A stretch of DNA of 64,000 nucleotides. It comes from Shewanella piezotolerans WP3 (GTDB taxonomy: Bacteria; Pseudomonadota; Gammaproteobacteria; Enterobacterales; Shewanellaceae). The position numbers and the translations under genes were made by a program. Every line of letters begins with the position of its first letter. The first letter of the stretch is position 1. Where the stretch lies: assembly GCF_000014885.1 (NCBI RefSeq), contig NC_011566.1, positions 4,400,501-4,464,500 on the forward strand, in the 5' to 3' direction. Shown here one piece after another: positions 1 to 8,408 of this stretch. The notes under the pieces were generated by a model. That model was not told the origin of the DNA, did not search any database, and saw nothing but the letters and a program-made list of their open reading frames with translations.

Positions 1-301
1 AAGAAGTTGATCTACTCAGAGCGTTTTTGACACGCTAATTCAAGGCGGATAAATGACATAATGGTTGTTCCCTTATGAGTTTATTCAACGCAGAAGTAGC
101 AAGCCAAAAACACTCCTACAGGCGAGTTTTAGCGGCTTTGATGCTGCGTTAATGAACTTGAACCTAGTTTAACTATGCTCTTCATTCATTGCTAACCACA
201 TGGATGTGGTGAATGTCATTAATGCAGGAGCATTTAATGACCTTACCTCAAAGCCGCTAAACTCTCGCTGAGCGATCAAATCTTTATACTGATTGGTATA
301 A
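1..301 (-). repeat. Divergent copy of the ATACCAATT interspersed repeat
   Basis: This gene-free stretch is an inverted, diverged copy of the repeat seen at 38886-39171. Positions about 61-120 are nearly the reverse complement of 39036-39097, and the element ends near 301 with a GATTGGTATA motif like the terminal repeats of the intact copies at 6619 and 38618. It contains several small palindromes. I see no open reading frame of interest in it. Confidence 0.6.
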
Positions 302-325
302 CTGTAGAAAGCATCGTTTTATTAG

Positions 326-354
326 CAATAAAAAAGGAGCGACTAGCGCTCCTT
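326..354 (-). terminator. Intrinsic terminator of the ROK gene
   Basis: Stem AAGGAGCG (334-341) pairs with CGCTCCTT (347-354) around a 5-nt loop. Read on the minus strand it is followed by a T-rich tract (326-333), just downstream of the ROK gene stop. Confidence 0.75.
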
Positions 355-374
355 AATATGACTCGACTTAGCCA

Positions 375-1145
375 TTAACTCGTTAACATCACCTTTAGCC
401 CGCGACATACTATGGTTTCACGGTCATCAACGCGATTAATTTTTGCACTGGCCAACGGCGCTCTTAATGCCATCTGTTTCAATGTGTCGACGCAACCTTT
501 GTAGTAATCAAGGTTATTCATCATGCTGCCCGCAAGATAGACTCGAGAGGGATTAAAAAGGTTAACAGCCCAAGCTAACCCCATGCCTAAATAGCTACCT
601 GCGCGATATAGATCGGCGCTGCTACTGAGGTTTCTTGCCACAATAGACTCGCCACTCGCAAGCCTTTCTAAATTAAATTCGCCAGATTCCGTCATCACTC
701 TGCAATGCCCAAGCTCTCCAGCTATCCCCGCAGCCCCAGTAAAAGGTTTACCGTTAATCGCGATCGACATACCAATCCCGGTATCACACATTACTAGCAG
801 TTCACACTGCTGCTTAGGCTCTAACAATGCTTGCATAGCAGCATCACTGTCGTTAGCAATGATGATCTGCTTTGCCCTTGTCACCAACTGCCCTGCTGAC
901 AAACCATTAAGCCCCGGAAGTGACTTACAAGTGACTAATTGCTTGTCTTGCACCAAACCAGGAACGGCAATCCCCAGCGAGTAGCCATTAAGATCATAGT
1001 CTTGCTCTAGCTCAGCAATTTGAATGTTTAAACTGTCTATATTGAACGAATCGCTGGCACCGATCTTATATTGTTCAATTCGCCCTTGGGTCTCAATCTC
1101 AAATAAGGCTTTTGAACCACTAATGTCCACCGTTAATGTTTGCAC
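375..1145 (-). CDS. ROK-family protein (sugar kinase-like), no zinc motif
   Basis: The protein has the ROK sugar-kinase fold: an N-terminal phosphate-binding region (VDISGSK, about residues 6-12), an NDSDAAM segment near 98-104 containing the probable catalytic Asp, and a GELGH motif near 143-147 that normally binds the sugar. At about 256 residues it is shorter than the usual 290-310. The Cys cluster (CxCGxxGC) that binds structural zinc in most ROK kinases is absent: after GELGH only one Cys remains before the ASGESI segment. The start is taken as GTG at 1145 because AGGAG lies 6 nt upstream. Substrate unknown; it may be a divergent kinase or a non-catalytic relative. No sugar pathway genes lie nearby. 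Confidence 0.75.
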   Translation of the reverse strand: MQTLTVDISGSKALFEIETQGRIEQYKIGASDSFNIDSLNIQIAELEQDYDLNGYSLGIAVPGLVQDKQLVTCKSLPGLNGLSAGQLVTRAKQIIIANDSDAAMQALLEPKQQCELLVMCDTGIGMSIAINGKPFTGAAGIAGELGHCRVMTESGEFNLERLASGESIVARNLSSSADLYRAGSYLGMGLAWAVNLFNPSRVYLAGSMMNNLDYYKGCVDTLKQMALRAPLASAKINRVDDRETIVCRGLKVMLTS

Positions 1146-1212
1146 CAACTACTCCTAAGACGTTCACAAATATCGATTAAATAGCTTACCACAACAAACT
1201 TAATATCATGTT

Positions 1213-1502
1213 GGGGCTGTTGATCTTTCATGGTTATTTTTGCCGCAGTTTATTGGCTATTTTGACAAGCCAGAGGTTATGTCGTTTAGTCATTCTGCCC
1301 AAATAACCTGTAACACAGTCAACATAGCCAAGAAGCGCGGCCCTTCGGGTTCGACTCAATGCTTTTATTATTCTATGATTAGAATGCGTTACGAGCTTTT
1401 CACTTAGCTCGCTAAGCATCATCGCTCAAACTTTGCCCTAAAAGCATAATTCCTTACGGTAAAGAATCGAACAAAAACTAAGCTCAAAAGTTCAACAGCC
1501 CC
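1213..1502 (+). repeat. MITE-like element copy A (290 bp, GGGGCTGTTGATCTTTC termini)
   Basis: Begins GGGGCTGTTGATCTTTC and ends with the near-inverse TTCAACAGCCCC; TA follows the right end and TT precedes the left. Closely similar to 4842-5104 (same orientation) and 27755-28044 (opposite orientation). It has no credible coding capacity. Its right end overlaps the stop codon of the MFS gene. Confidence 0.8.
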
Positions 1503-2692
1503 TAGCGATCTTTTTGTAACATGCGACTTTTGGATAGTTTCCACCAAGCGATGAGTAACAGTAAGGCTGCAATCAGTGGTAAACAGCTGATCAGTAATAT
1601 CTCCCACCCTAGAACATAAATCACCCAACCAGCACTCAGCGACGCCATCGCTTGCGCACCAAAAACAAAGCTATCGTTAAACGCTTGCACCTTGTAGCGT
1701 TCATCCTTGTTATAACAGCGAGGTAGCAAAGCAGTGCCCGCCACAAATAGAAAATTCCAACCTAGACCAAGTAATACCAGTGCGGCCCAATAATTAAGTA
1801 GATCATGCCCAAGCAGCGCGGTAACAATGGTGATCACATACGCAAGTAAGCCGAGCAACATCATCTTAGAAACACCAATACGTACCACTAATGCACCGCT
1901 GATTAATGAAGGCAGGTACATAGCGATAATATGACTTTGAATAACCCATTTAGTATCGGCAAGCGAATGATGCTCAATATGGTGCATATGTAGCGGAGTA
2001 GCCGTCATCACAAAACTCATCATGGCATAGCCCAAAGTTGCCCCCGCAATCGCCACCCAAATTCGTGGTTGTAACAATATTGCGCCTAGAGGCCGGCCCG
2101 TGGTTCCAGTGAATTCCTTGGTAGGGTTACACTCGATTTTTGCTTCCCGATAAAAACATAGAATGAGCGCAGCAATCAAACTCACCATGGTTAGAAAGAA
2201 AAAAGCGCCAACATAAGCTTGATCAGACAAGATGCCACCTATTACTGCCAATTCAGGTCCAATTATGGCTGCCACCAGCCCACCAAGTAGTACCCTCGAG
2301 GCCGCTTTAGCTGCCAAGCTTTCAGACACTGACTCCATCGCAGCAAAACGATATTGCTGCACCACAGCGCCTGCAGAACCTAGCATCATTCCGCTTAAAC
2401 AAAACAGCAAAAAATTTTGCTGTGACGTCGCAACAGCAGCTATTGCCCCAGAGCATGCTGCCACCAATGCGCCAAATATAAAGACTCGCTTTCTACCAAA
2501 AGCCTGCATTAACTTAGACACTGGAAAAATAGACAACGCCACGCCGATTACCATAGAAGCTATCGGCAAAGTTGCCAACTCTGGTGATGGCGCGATCTCA
2601 GCACCGATAATACCGCCTAACAACATCATCATTGGCGTGGCACTCATGGCAAATGCCTGTGCCAACGTTAGTACCCATACATTAAATGGCAT
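1502..2692 (-). CDS. MFS transporter
   Basis: About twelve hydrophobic segments with the major facilitator pattern: paired six-helix halves, a short basic loop after the second helix (GRKRVF, the usual GxxxDRxGRR position) and a cytoplasmic loop near the middle (REAKIECNPTKEFTG). Inner-membrane transporter of unknown substrate. Start chosen at the Met of MPFNVWVLT, with AAGGA 13 nt upstream; a GTG at 2728 is an in-frame alternative without a ribosome site. The stop codon TAG is formed at the edge of MITE copy A, so the C-terminus may have been altered by that insertion. It is divergent from the aminopeptidase P gene. Confidence 0.8.
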   Translation of the reverse strand: MPFNVWVLTLAQAFAMSATPMMMLLGGIIGAEIAPSPELATLPIASMVIGVALSIFPVSKLMQAFGRKRVFIFGALVAACSGAIAAVATSQQNFLLFCLSGMMLGSAGAVVQQYRFAAMESVSESLAAKAASRVLLGGLVAAIIGPELAVIGGILSDQAYVGAFFFLTMVSLIAALILCFYREAKIECNPTKEFTGTTGRPLGAILLQPRIWVAIAGATLGYAMMSFVMTATPLHMHHIEHHSLADTKWVIQSHIIAMYLPSLISGALVVRIGVSKMMLLGLLAYVITIVTALLGHDLLNYWAALVLLGLGWNFLFVAGTALLPRCYNKDERYKVQAFNDSFVFGAQAMASLSAGWVIYVLGWEILLISCLPLIAALLLLIAWWKLSKSRMLQKDR

Positions 2693-2988
2693 AAGCTTTT
2701 TATTATCCTTAAACAACGCAATTAACACGCGACGTCGTCACTCTGATCAAAAATTTGTTGCCACATAGTGGCACGAATTTAGTGTTAACTCACCTAGGTA
2801 AACCACTGAATATAGGCTTATAGTCACAGACAATGCTACAAACTAGTAAAAAAAGTGATACAAATAAGCGAGTGAGCCACTCCCCTAGCGATAATAGATT
2901 GTGATAACCTCCGCGCTAAAGTCTAACTAAAATTCATAGCCTGCAGCCAATACCCTGTTGCTGTATAAATGCTAGGTGGGAGCCATTA

Positions 2989-4776
2989 ATGTCAAATACT
3001 ATTGCCGCACGGTTAAGTGCTATTCGAAGTGAGATGGAAAAATCTAATCTCGATGCTTTTATCATTCCACGTGCAGATGAGTATTTGGGGGAATATGTCC
3101 CAGCCCATAATGAGCGCATGTTGTGGGCTAGTGGTTTCACCGGCTCTGCTGGCATGATCATAGTTCTAAAAGACTCCGCAGCTATATTTGTCGATGGTCG
3201 TTACACGGTGCAGGTTCGTCAACAAGTTGATGCAGAGTTATTTGAATATTTAAGCTTGCACGACACCCCGCAAGCCCAATGGCTGACAGAGAAACTCAGT
3301 GCCAACGCTAATGTAGGCTTTGACGCAAGACTGCACACCCTTTCTTGGTTCAACAATACTCGTAATACATTAAGCAAGGCCCAGATACAGTTAGTTGCCG
3401 TTAAAGACAATCCAATCGATCTTAACTGGAGCGATAGACCACAAGCATCAAGCGAACCTATCATGGCCTTCTGTGAACAAAGTGCCGGCCGCAGCAGCAT
3501 AGAGAAGCGCAGCACAATAGGCACAGCAATAAAGGCCGCAGGCGCTGATGTGGCGATTATCGCAGCACTCGATTCATTCTGTTGGCTACTCAATATTCGT
3601 GGTAAAGATGTGCCACGTTTGCCTGTCGTTTTAGGTACAGCCTTGCTTCATGCCAACGGCGATATGCTGCTATTTACTGACACTACAAAGCTGCCTGAGG
3701 GCATACAGCAGCATGTCGGTAACGGCGTTAGTTTTAAAACCGAAGCAGAACTTGAAGCGGAGCTGGGTAAGCTTACTGGCGCAAAGGTGCTCGCAAGCCC
3801 AGATACCACCAATGCATGGTTACAGATCACCGCCAAAAATGCTGGTGCAGAACTTATTGCTGCTGCCGATCCTGTCGCGCTGCCTAAAGCGCAAAAAAAT
3901 CAAGCAGAACTTGGTGGCATGAAGGCCTGTCATATTCGTGATGGCGTCGCCGTTAGCCGTTTTCTTGCTTGGCTCGATAGCGAAGTTGAGGCAGAACGTC
4001 TATATGATGAAGGGCAACTTGCCGATAAACTAGAAGGCTTCCGCTTAGAAGATCCGCTATATCAAGAGCCAAGTTTCGATACTATTTCAGCCGCAGGCGC
4101 CAACGCAGCGATGTGTCATTACAACCACAACGATGGCACGCCGGCACAGATGAGCATGAACAGTATCTATCTAGTCGATTCTGGTGCTCAGTACCTAGAT
4201 GGCACTACCGATGTCACTCGTACCATTGCCATAGGTGAAGTGACTGATGAACAGCGTAAAATGGTGACTTTGGTATTAAAAGGCCATATCGCCATTGATC
4301 AAGCTAAGTTTCCACTGGGCACATCGGGGCAACAGTTAGACTCATTCGCTCGCCAGTACCTGTGGCAACATGGTTTTGATTTCGATCATGGTACAGGTCA
4401 TGGTGTAGGCCACTACCTCAGCGTCCATGAGGGGCCACAAGGTATTGCTAAGAATAGAAGCGCTATCGCTTTATTGCCGGGTATGGTGTTATCAAATGAG
4501 CCAGGCTATTACCGTGCCAATGAATTCGGTATTCGGCTGGAAAACTTAGTCGCAGTGCGTCCATCAGTCACCTTAGCCAATAGTGAGCGTGAAATGTTGG
4601 AGTTTGAAGCACTAACTTTTATCCCTATGGATGCTCGACTGATAGATAAGAGCTTACTGACTAGCGCTGAAATTGAGTGGTTCAACCAATACCACCAGCA
4701 GGTGCGAGAAAAGCTAACTCCACACATGCAAGGCACAGAACTGGCTTGGCTCAACAAGGTTACCGCAGCGATATAA
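2989..4776 (+). CDS. Xaa-Pro aminopeptidase (M24B family, long form)
   Basis: Cleaves the N-terminal residue from peptides with proline in second position; probably cytoplasmic, as no signal peptide is seen. The C-terminal pita-bread domain shows all expected metal ligands: Asp about 397 (LVDSGAQ), Asp about 408 (GTTDVTR), His about 475 (GHGVGHYLSVHEGP), Glu about 504 (NEPGYY) and Glu about 518 (IRLEN). At 595 residues, with two creatinase-like N-terminal domains, it matches the three-domain form seen in eukaryotic APP1 and many marine gammaproteobacteria, not the 440-residue E. coli PepP. GGGAG 7 nt upstream supports the ATG. Followed by a terminator. Confidence 0.9.
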   Translation: MSNTIAARLSAIRSEMEKSNLDAFIIPRADEYLGEYVPAHNERMLWASGFTGSAGMIIVLKDSAAIFVDGRYTVQVRQQVDAELFEYLSLHDTPQAQWLTEKLSANANVGFDARLHTLSWFNNTRNTLSKAQIQLVAVKDNPIDLNWSDRPQASSEPIMAFCEQSAGRSSIEKRSTIGTAIKAAGADVAIIAALDSFCWLLNIRGKDVPRLPVVLGTALLHANGDMLLFTDTTKLPEGIQQHVGNGVSFKTEAELEAELGKLTGAKVLASPDTTNAWLQITAKNAGAELIAAADPVALPKAQKNQAELGGMKACHIRDGVAVSRFLAWLDSEVEAERLYDEGQLADKLEGFRLEDPLYQEPSFDTISAAGANAAMCHYNHNDGTPAQMSMNSIYLVDSGAQYLDGTTDVTRTIAIGEVTDEQRKMVTLVLKGHIAIDQAKFPLGTSGQQLDSFARQYLWQHGFDFDHGTGHGVGHYLSVHEGPQGIAKNRSAIALLPGMVLSNEPGYYRANEFGIRLENLVAVRPSVTLANSEREMLEFEALTFIPMDARLIDKSLLTSAEIEWFNQYHQQVREKLTPHMQGTELAWLNKVTAAI

Positions 4777-4790
4777 TACCGCTCCTCGAT

Positions 4791-4817
4791 AAAGCAGCGC
4801 ATCAGCGCTGCTTTTTT
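4791..4817 (+). terminator. Intrinsic terminator after aminopeptidase P
   Basis: AAGCAGCGC pairs with GCGCTGCTT around a 4-nt loop and runs into six T. A MITE copy begins 25 bp further on. Confidence 0.85.
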
Positions 4818-4841
4818 ATTAATTTCATTTGTCGTAGTCTA

Positions 4842-5104
4842 GGGGCTGTAGATCTTTCACGGTTGTTTTTGCCGCAGTTTATTGGCTATTTTGACAAGGC
4901 GGAGGCTATGCCGTTTAGTTATTCTCCACAAATAGTCTACAACACAGTAAAAATAGCCAAGAAACGCGGCCCTTTGGGTTCGATTCAATGCTTCTATTAC
5001 GGTGTTATGAGCTTTTCACTTAGCCAGCTAAGCTTTATCGCTCAAGCCTTGTACTAGAAGCATTGAATTCGAACAAAAACTAAGCTCGAAAGATCAACAG
5101 CCCC
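4842..5104 (+). repeat. MITE-like element copy B (263 bp)
   Basis: Same family and orientation as copy A. Termini GGGGCTGTAGATCTTTC and GAAAGATCAACAGCCCC, flanked on both sides by TA. About 27 bp shorter than copies A and C because of an internal deletion around 5010-5070. Confidence 0.85.
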
Positions 5105-5224
5105 TATAAAATAAGTACAGGTTTTAAGCTAAAGTTTGCTATACTCCGCCACCGCCATTTTAATGGTAGATAGAAGTTAGCGCCGTTCGCTAGCGGTTGA
5201 ATAGTTGATTACAGGACCCTCATC

Positions 5225-6523
5225 ATGAGATTTGAATCTTTTAGTTTTGCTCCCGAGATTTTGCGCGCCATCTCTGAATGTGGTTATCAAAAAATGACAC
5301 CTATTCAGCAGCAGGCAATTCCAGCGGTTCGCCGTGGTCAGGATGTGTTAGCTAGCGCCCAAACCGGTACAGGTAAAACGGCTGCATTTTCACTGCCTAT
5401 CTTGCAAAAAATGCTCGATAACCCAAGCGCGACGCAGCGCTCTAACGCCCGAGCGTTAATCTTAACGCCTACTCGCGAGTTAGCAGCGCAAATTGCCGAC
5501 AACATCAATGATTACGCGAAATACCTTGAGGTCAATGTCGTCACTATTGTCGGCGGCGTAAAAATGGATAGCCAGGCCACTAAGTTAAAGCGCGGTGCCG
5601 ATATTATTATCGCTACGCCAGGTCGCTTACTTGAGCATATCGTTGCCTGTAATCTTAGCCTTTCAAATGTCGACTTTTTAGTACTCGATGAAGCTGACCG
5701 TATGCTAGATATGGGTTTTAGTGCCGATATCCAAAAAATTCTACAAGCAGTGAACAGCAAGCGTCAGAACTTAATGTTCTCAGCCACCTTCTCTGCTCCT
5801 GTGAAAAAGCTTGCCAGTGAGATGATGGTAAAACCCAACGTCATCACAGCTGACAAACAGAACACCACCGCAGATACCGTTAGCCAAGTTATATACCCAG
5901 TAGAGCAACGTCGTAAGCGCGAGCTACTTTCAGAACTTATCGGAAAGAAAAACTGGCAACAAGTATTGGTGTTTACAGCCACCCGTGATGCCGCAGATAA
6001 ACTCGAGAAAGAGCTAAATCTAGATGGTATTCCTACAGCAGTCGTACACGGCGAAAAGGCGCAAGGTAGCCGACGTCGTGCACTGCGTGAATTTAAAGAA
6101 GGTAAAATGCGCGTGCTAGTTGCAACCGAAGTAGCAGCTCGCGGCCTCGACATTCAAGACCTTGAATACGTAGTCAACTACGACCTACCTTTTCTTGCAG
6201 AAGATTATGTTCATCGTATAGGCCGTACTGGCCGAGCAGGTAAATCTGGCGTTGCCATCTCATTTGTCAGTCGTGAAGAGGAACGTACATTAGCTGATAT
6301 TGAAAAATTGATTGGCCAAAAGCTACGCCGTGTAACGGTTCCAGGTTACGAGGTGGGTAGTCGAGATCTGTTGATTAAACAGCTGCAAACTCGTCGCAGC
6401 TTTGCCAAGAAGCAGCAACGTGCCGACAATGCTGGCGCTCAAGTGATTGCCGAGAAAAACATGCAAGGCCGTCGCGTGAAAGTGAAAAATGCCTCACCGG
6501 CAAAAATAAAGAAGATAAAATAA
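5225..6523 (+). CDS. rhlE: DEAD-box ATP-dependent RNA helicase, RhlE type
   Basis: Unwinds or remodels RNA duplexes with ATP. The motif order is complete: a Q-motif region (MTPIQQQAIP), Walker A AQTGTGKT (about 47-54), PTRELA, TPGR, DEAD (about 155-158), SAT, and the C-terminal domain with ATEVAARGLDI and HRIGRTGRAG. At 432 residues with a short basic tail (KKQQRADNA to KIKKIK) it fits RhlE-like proteins better than DbpA, SrmB or DeaD. AGGA 8 nt upstream supports the ATG. Monocistronic between MITE copy B and its own terminator. Confidence 0.88.
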   Translation: MRFESFSFAPEILRAISECGYQKMTPIQQQAIPAVRRGQDVLASAQTGTGKTAAFSLPILQKMLDNPSATQRSNARALILTPTRELAAQIADNINDYAKYLEVNVVTIVGGVKMDSQATKLKRGADIIIATPGRLLEHIVACNLSLSNVDFLVLDEADRMLDMGFSADIQKILQAVNSKRQNLMFSATFSAPVKKLASEMMVKPNVITADKQNTTADTVSQVIYPVEQRRKRELLSELIGKKNWQQVLVFTATRDAADKLEKELNLDGIPTAVVHGEKAQGSRRRALREFKEGKMRVLVATEVAARGLDIQDLEYVVNYDLPFLAEDYVHRIGRTGRAGKSGVAISFVSREEERTLADIEKLIGQKLRRVTVPGYEVGSRDLLIKQLQTRRSFAKKQQRADNAGAQVIAEKNMQGRRVKVKNASPAKIKKIK

Positions 6524-6555
6524 TCGCAGTACGGACATCGAATTATTTTATAATC

Positions 6556-6583
6556 AAAAAAGGCACCCATTGGTGCTTTTTTT
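6556..6583 (+). terminator. Intrinsic terminator after rhlE
   Basis: AAGGCACC pairs with GGTGCTT across a CATT loop, followed by a run of T. Confidence 0.8.
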
Positions 6584-6618
6584 GATCAGTTTGGCTTATT
6601 TTCAATAGCAGCCACATT

Positions 6619-6884
6619 ATACCAATTGCATTAAAAGTTTGACCATTCAGCGGGAATTCAAAACGCTGTAGGCAAGTAGTGGAATTTGAGCTAATAGTTA
6701 TTCTATATCCAAATCCCATAGCGAAGCATACAGCGTTTTGAAACCCGCACTACGTGAGCCCCTCAGTCTTTCCACTTCTGCTTTGCATTGGCTTAAAAGG
6801 GAATAACCATTTCTTTACCAATGCGCTTTGAATTGAAAAGACTGAGGGGCTCTGAACTGGCCAAATACTTAATGCAATTGGTAT
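6619..6884. repeat. Intact ATACCAATTGCATTAA inverted-repeat element (266 bp)
   Basis: Bounded by perfect 16-bp inverted termini ATACCAATTGCATTAA and TTAATGCAATTGGTAT. The copy at 38618-38883 has the same length and almost the same sequence. No gene inside. Behaves like a miniature inverted-repeat element. Confidence 0.85.
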
Positions 6885-6958
6885 TATTGAAAGTTAAATT
6901 ACATTTCACAGGTCTATTACTTTGCGAATAATGCCCCCTATATTCAAAGGCCAAAATA

Positions 6959-7603
6959 ATGTTAAAAAAGACCTTAGTTGTACTGTCACTTACACTATCA
7001 ACGCTACTGTTTAGTTTGCCTATTTTTGCTAAACCTATCGCACTCGATGAATTGAATGTGATGCCGTTAATGAACGGACAAACTATCCCCTCTGCTTCAC
7101 TAAAAGATCTTAATGGCAACAGTGTTGATATCGCCAAACTCACTGCCGGAAAACCCAGCATTATCTTTTTCTATCGTGGTGGCTGGTGCCCATTTTGCAA
7201 CTCTCAAATGGGTCAGTTACAAGCAATTGAGCCACAGCTACTTGAGATGGGCTATCAACTCATAGGCATCTCTCCAGATACTCCAGAGAAGTTAACAGCA
7301 TCGATGACCAAGCAAGAACTCAGTTATACCTTATTGTCAGATGCCAATTTAGCGGCCAGTAAAGCCTTTGGCCTAGCCTATTTCACCAGCGCCAAAACCA
7401 CTGCTCGATACACAAGCAAAATGAAGCTTGAAAATAAGCTATGGCAAACTCCTACTGGCGAGAGCCGCCTAGTATTGCCAGTGCCAGCAGTTTATATCAG
7501 CGATGCGAGTGGTTTAGTCCATTTCCAATATGTGAACCCCAATTTTAGAGTCCGTCCTGCGCCTGAGTTAATCATTACCGCAGCAAAACTGGCACTCAAA
7601 TAA
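6959..7603 (+). CDS. Secreted AhpC/TSA-type peroxiredoxin-like protein
   Basis: An N-terminal signal peptide of about 24 residues (basic LKK, long hydrophobic core, IFA-KP cleavage site) puts it in the periplasm. The rest is a thioredoxin-fold redoxin with YRGGWCPFCNSQMG at about 72-85. This is a CxxC-containing version of the peroxidatic-Cys loop of AhpC-TSA proteins. It probably reduces peroxides or acts as a thiol-disulfide protein; the substrate cannot be told from sequence. 214 residues, single gene. Confidence 0.8.
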   Translation: MLKKTLVVLSLTLSTLLFSLPIFAKPIALDELNVMPLMNGQTIPSASLKDLNGNSVDIAKLTAGKPSIIFFYRGGWCPFCNSQMGQLQAIEPQLLEMGYQLIGISPDTPEKLTASMTKQELSYTLLSDANLAASKAFGLAYFTSAKTTARYTSKMKLENKLWQTPTGESRLVLPVPAVYISDASGLVHFQYVNPNFRVRPAPELIITAAKLALK

Positions 7604-7697
7604 CCTCTGTTAGCTGCGCTTCGACGTAGCTGTTAAGAACTGCATTAGCTATAATCCCTCCGCCGTACCCTTAATCATTTTTCACGGCGGAGATCTC

Positions 7698-8345
7698 ATG
7701 TCCGATATCAGTTATAACCAAGCCCTTTTAGAATTTGCTAACGCAGGTCTTGCTGCACTTGCCGAGTCAGCAGCGAGCAGTAGTAGCACCAAAACACCCG
7801 CGGCAGAGAGTCATTTTTTATGTAGCTGGATGGTTACAGCGTTAAAGAAGCGTAGTTTCTCAAAACTGATCGCTGATGATCTTACTTTTTGGATAAGACA
7901 AGCCCGCAGTATGGGAGCTGGAGCAGAGCTTAAGTTGTTGCTGCAAAAAATTAGTCAACAGTACAGCTACATTGCCAACAAACAACAAGGACTGGCAGCA
8001 TCTTTAAAGGCGATGTTAGTTGAACTTGAAGCGGACGATTGGCTTATCATTACCGATCAAGAGGTCAGCAAAAAACTGAAACTCGACAGTGAAGGCCACG
8101 CAAGTTTAATCATCTCTGATGATCAATTTAGCCAGCGTATTGATGGCGATGAATTAATTAAACCCATCACACTTTATGTGCGCGCCCAAGAACCTGCTTT
8201 TTCCGCGGTGGCTTATAAGCATGATCTGCTTATCAGTGCTGGCAACAAAAAAGCCTCATTGATTAAGCACCACAAGGCTTATCAAATATGGCCGAAGAAT
8301 CTACAGCCAGCACTTGCACTATTACAGCCACTCACTGCTAAATAA
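7698..8345 (+). CDS. DUF2913-like conserved protein
   Basis: 215-residue soluble protein without signal peptide. The N-terminal part, with SHFLCSWMVTALKKRSFSKLIADDLTFWIRQARSMG (two stretches), resembles the DUF2913 family of Shewanella and Vibrio as I remember it. Function is not known. GGAG 5 nt before the ATG is a strong ribosome site. Ser-rich segment at about 23-35. A bidirectional terminator separates it from the convergent protease gene. Confidence 0.65.
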   Translation: MSDISYNQALLEFANAGLAALAESAASSSSTKTPAAESHFLCSWMVTALKKRSFSKLIADDLTFWIRQARSMGAGAELKLLLQKISQQYSYIANKQQGLAASLKAMLVELEADDWLIITDQEVSKKLKLDSEGHASLIISDDQFSQRIDGDELIKPITLYVRAQEPAFSAVAYKHDLLISAGNKKASLIKHHKAYQIWPKNLQPALALLQPLTAK

Positions 8346-8360
8346 CAATCTTATCGGATC

Positions 8361-8388
8361 AAAAAGGCCTGCGAAAGCAGGCCTTTTT
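8361..8388. terminator. Bidirectional terminator between convergent genes
   Basis: AAAAAGGCCTGC pairs with GCAGGCCTTTTT around a GAAA loop; A-tract on one side and T-tract on the other, so it can serve both converging genes. Confidence 0.9.
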
Positions 8389-8408
8389 CTATCGACTAAC
8401 AGCATGCT

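Noticed and set aside
1234..1422. Small genes inside the MITE copies
   Set aside because: Frames are not conserved between copies A, B and C, which differ by frameshifting indels.
2232..2768. 178-residue plus-strand gene opposite the MFS transporter
   Set aside because: Shadow frame of the transporter; low-complexity Ala/Pro/Thr composition with no ribosome site.
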